Below are positions 62,233 through 64,000 of a stretch of 64,000 bases of DNA, in pieces (position 1 is the stretch's first letter; each line of letters begins with the position of its first letter). The notes below the pieces were generated by a model that had not been told where the DNA came from, did not search any database, and saw only the letters and a program-made list of their open reading frames with translations. The stretch is taken from assembly GCF_003596405.1 (NCBI RefSeq), contig NZ_QYUR01000002.1, forward strand, positions 2,062,501 through 2,126,500. Reading direction: 5' to 3'. The stretch comes from Pseudomonas cavernicola (lineage in GTDB: Bacteria; Pseudomonadota; Gammaproteobacteria; Pseudomonadales; Pseudomonadaceae). The position numbers were made by a program, and so were the translations under genes.

Positions 62233-63261
62233 ATGAAGAAAACAGCGATTGGGGCAATGCTCATTGCAGCCCTGGCTTCGAACGCAATGGCGAGCGAACT
62301 CACCGTCATCTCATTCGGTGGCACCAGCAAGAAGGTGCAGACCGACGCCTTTTATCGGCCTTTCGAGAAAGCCACCGGCAACAAGGTGCTAGCTGGCGAG
62401 TACAACGGCGAGATGGGCATGATCAAGGCCATGGTCGACACCAAAAGCGTCAACTGGGACGTGGTCCAGGTCGAAGGCCCTGAACTGCTGCGCGGATGCG
62501 ACGAGGGGATGTTCGAACAACTGGCCCCAGCGCTGATTGGCAACCCTGAGAGTTTCGTTCCCGGCACCCTCTCCGACTGCGGCGCGGGTCTCCTCGTCTG
62601 GTCGATGGCAATGGCCTATAATGCAGACAAACTCAAGGTCGCACCGACCGGATGGAAGGACTTCTGGGACACCAACAAGTATCCGGGCAAGCGAGGCCTG
62701 CGTAAGGGCGCGAAATACACCTTGGAAATCGCGCTAATAGCCGATGGTGTGCCCCACGAGGATATTTACAAGGTGCTTTCGACCAGGGAAGGCGTTGACC
62801 GCGCCTTCAGGAAACTAGATGAGCTGAAGCCACATCTCCAGTGGTGGGAAGCGGGCGCACAACCGATGCAGTTTCTCGCCAGCGGTGACGTCGTCATGAG
62901 CACGGCCTTCAACGGCCGCGTCTTCAGTGCCCAGCAGGAAGGCGCCAACATGCAGGTCGTCTGGAACGGCAGTATCTACGCTATAGATTCCTGGGCGATT
63001 CCCAAGGGGAGCAAGAACAAGGAAATTGCCGAACAGTTCATCGAGTTCGCCTTGCGTCCTGAGAACCAGAAAATCCACACCGAGCGACTCTCCTACGGCT
63101 CAACCAACCTGAAGACTGTATCCCTTCTTGATCCGAAGCTGGCAGCCCAACTGAACACCGCACCGCAAAACCTCAACAGCGCGGTCCCGATGGACAACGT
63201 GTTCTGGGTGGACAACGGCGAGGAGCTCGAGCAGCGCTTCAACTCGTGGGTAGCGAAATGA
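62233..63261 (+). CDS. ABC transporter substrate-binding protein, polyamine type (PotD-like)
   Basis: A 342-residue protein with signal peptide (MKKTAIGAMLIAALASNAMA, cleaved before SELTV), so periplasmic. VISFGGTSKKVQTDAFYRPF, WDVVQVEGPELLRGCDEGMF and WWEAGAQPMQFLASGDVVMS fit the PotD/spermidine-putrescine cluster of binding proteins. AGAGGTGG lies upstream of the ATG at 62233. No permease or ATPase gene follows within the window, so it may work with components encoded elsewhere. Its position suggests it captures the substrate of the catabolic cluster. Confidence 0.88.
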   Translation: MKKTAIGAMLIAALASNAMASELTVISFGGTSKKVQTDAFYRPFEKATGNKVLAGEYNGEMGMIKAMVDTKSVNWDVVQVEGPELLRGCDEGMFEQLAPALIGNPESFVPGTLSDCGAGLLVWSMAMAYNADKLKVAPTGWKDFWDTNKYPGKRGLRKGAKYTLEIALIADGVPHEDIYKVLSTREGVDRAFRKLDELKPHLQWWEAGAQPMQFLASGDVVMSTAFNGRVFSAQQEGANMQVVWNGSIYAIDSWAIPKGSKNKEIAEQFIEFALRPENQKIHTERLSYGSTNLKTVSLLDPKLAAQLNTAPQNLNSAVPMDNVFWVDNGEELEQRFNSWVAK

Positions 63262-64000
63262 CGCTAACATGAACCGAGGAAATTGCTTAGCGGCCGAATG
63301 ACTGAACACAATATCCTGCCATATGCGGCAGGTGCTACGTTCAGTTTTGCGGCTGCTAGGAGTTACCGCCTGCTATCGAACTCTCATCAGAAATAATGTA
63401 ACCAATTGATTTAAAAGTACTGACCCCTGGACTTGATGCAGCAGAATCAGCCCCAGGCATTTACTTTTTGTGGGAGCGACTTTAGTCGCGATACCGACCA
63501 CGCACGCCCCATCGTGGCTAAGGCCGCTCCCACAAAAGCCCGTCCGCACACTCTAGCCTTCTATCCCAGTTTGCCGCGCGACAGCACGCCGTCGAAGACG
63601 GGGCGCAAACTCCTACAGCCCCTTCCCCTCTGTACGTCGCATCGTTCTGTGCAAGTACCGGGCTTTGGCCTTTTTTGCTGCCTTACCCCGATGCGTCGCC
63701 TCGTATCCGCTTCCTGTTCGTCAGGCCAGCGCTTTGCCTCGGGCCTCCTTCAGATTCGCAGTCACCCGCGACACCCTTGCCGCCGGCTAACACTTCCCCT
63801 TGCCGGGTGTGTAGAGGACTTTCACCTCCGAGTTAGTGCGCCCTGCCGGGCGCACAAAAAAAAACCGCACTGTCATAGACGAGTGCAGCCAAATATTAAT
63901 AGCGCTGGTAAGTCAGGGAGAAGAACTCACCTCAACTTACAACCCTCACACCAATGAACGCTGAACAACCCCATTCTCGCGCTTACGCATAAGCAGGTAA
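63262..64000. other. Gene-free right end
   Basis: There are 739 bp without a gene I can support. It contains the REP-like repeat at 63466-63537. From about 63600 it has sequence that translates to a Ser/Arg-rich frame (MRRLVSASCSSGQRFASG) often annotated by mistake. A hairpin GTGCGCCC / GGGCGCAC before an A-run is at about 63836-63866. Confidence 0.45.
63466..63537. repeat. Pseudomonas REP palindrome
   Basis: TTTTGTGGGAGCGACTTTAG pairs with GGCTAAGGCCGCTCCCACAA. This is the GTGGGAGCGGC-type REP element scattered through Pseudomonas genomes. Confidence 0.85.

Noticed and set aside
63836..63866. Hairpin GTGCGCCC / GGGCGCAC with A-run as a terminator
   Set aside because: The run follows as A on the plus strand and precedes the hairpin as T on the minus strand, so it is not canonical in either direction.
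63433..63957. A 174-codon frame at the right end
   Set aside because: It starts in a REP repeat and is Ser/Arg/Pro-rich with no domain; it looks like a recurrent false call in Pseudomonas intergenic DNA.

Overview
The window looks like a chromosomal segment of a Pseudomonas (gammaproteobacterium, high GC). The left end carries electron-transfer-flavoprotein genes (etfB, ETF-ubiquinone oxidoreductase) followed by a DUF1285 protein, a DUF4823 lipoprotein and a radical-SAM protein, an order I recall from Pseudomonas. An H-NS-family (MvaT-like) gene, a GbdR-like regulator and Pseudomonas-style palindromic repeats point the same way.

Layout. (1) 1-6180: core metabolism, interrupted by a complete IS3-family element (2793-4103, 3-bp target duplication) and ending in a radical-SAM gene that has lost its iron-sulfur cysteines. 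(2) 6181-14230: a patchwork of an IS1182 remnant, XRE and IclR regulators, gene fragments, a two-gene HEAT-repeat/PIN-nuclease operon (candidate defence pair) and a broken IS110-family element. (3) 14231-40470: a mosaic of integron gene cassettes without any integrase gene. I recognise at least nine attC-type sites. Two groups are read leftwards (15.0-21.0 kb and 37.3-40.1 kb), each headed by the same 22-nt attI-like sequence. Others are read rightwards (27.7-29.2 kb and 31.6-32.5 kb) and use a different, Vibrio-like attC family. Between them lie cell-wall hydrolase genes (chitosanase fragment; a 958-residue protein with peptidoglycan-binding, GH19-like, papain-like and alpha/beta-hydrolase domains; an amidase), a DUF4238 gene, IS3 and IS21 remnants and a truncated tyrosine recombinase.

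The most striking content is a translationally coupled adenosine deaminase-like / HAM1-like / SIR2-like operon at 29197-31359. It has the same composition as the recently described KongMing anti-phage system. This copy looks damaged: the deaminase lacks its N-terminal metal-binding part and the SIR2 gene is one base out of frame beside a G6 tract.

(4) 40468-63261: a catabolic region. An operon of unknown function (573-aa protein, DUF3726-like protein, TauE/SafE permease) and a LysR gene face an aldehyde dehydrogenase (frameshifted), an M19 dipeptidase, a BCCT transporter and a RidA protein. After a patch of transferred or decayed genes (GST, catalase-like remnant, MvaT, EndA fragment) come a second aldehyde dehydrogenase, two class II aldolases, a GbdR-like AraC regulator, a choline-dehydrogenase-like GMC oxidase, a Rieske oxygenase, a MocR regulator and an orphan polyamine-type substrate-binding protein. 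Together they suggest uptake and oxidative breakdown of a quaternary amine or N-methylated compound; the substrate is not evident. The last 740 bases hold a REP-like repeat and no gene I can support.

Several genes carry single-base frameshifts (SIR2, aldehyde dehydrogenase, CoiA-like, a small cassette gene, the nuclease-like gene), so some apparent pseudogenes may be base-calling errors.
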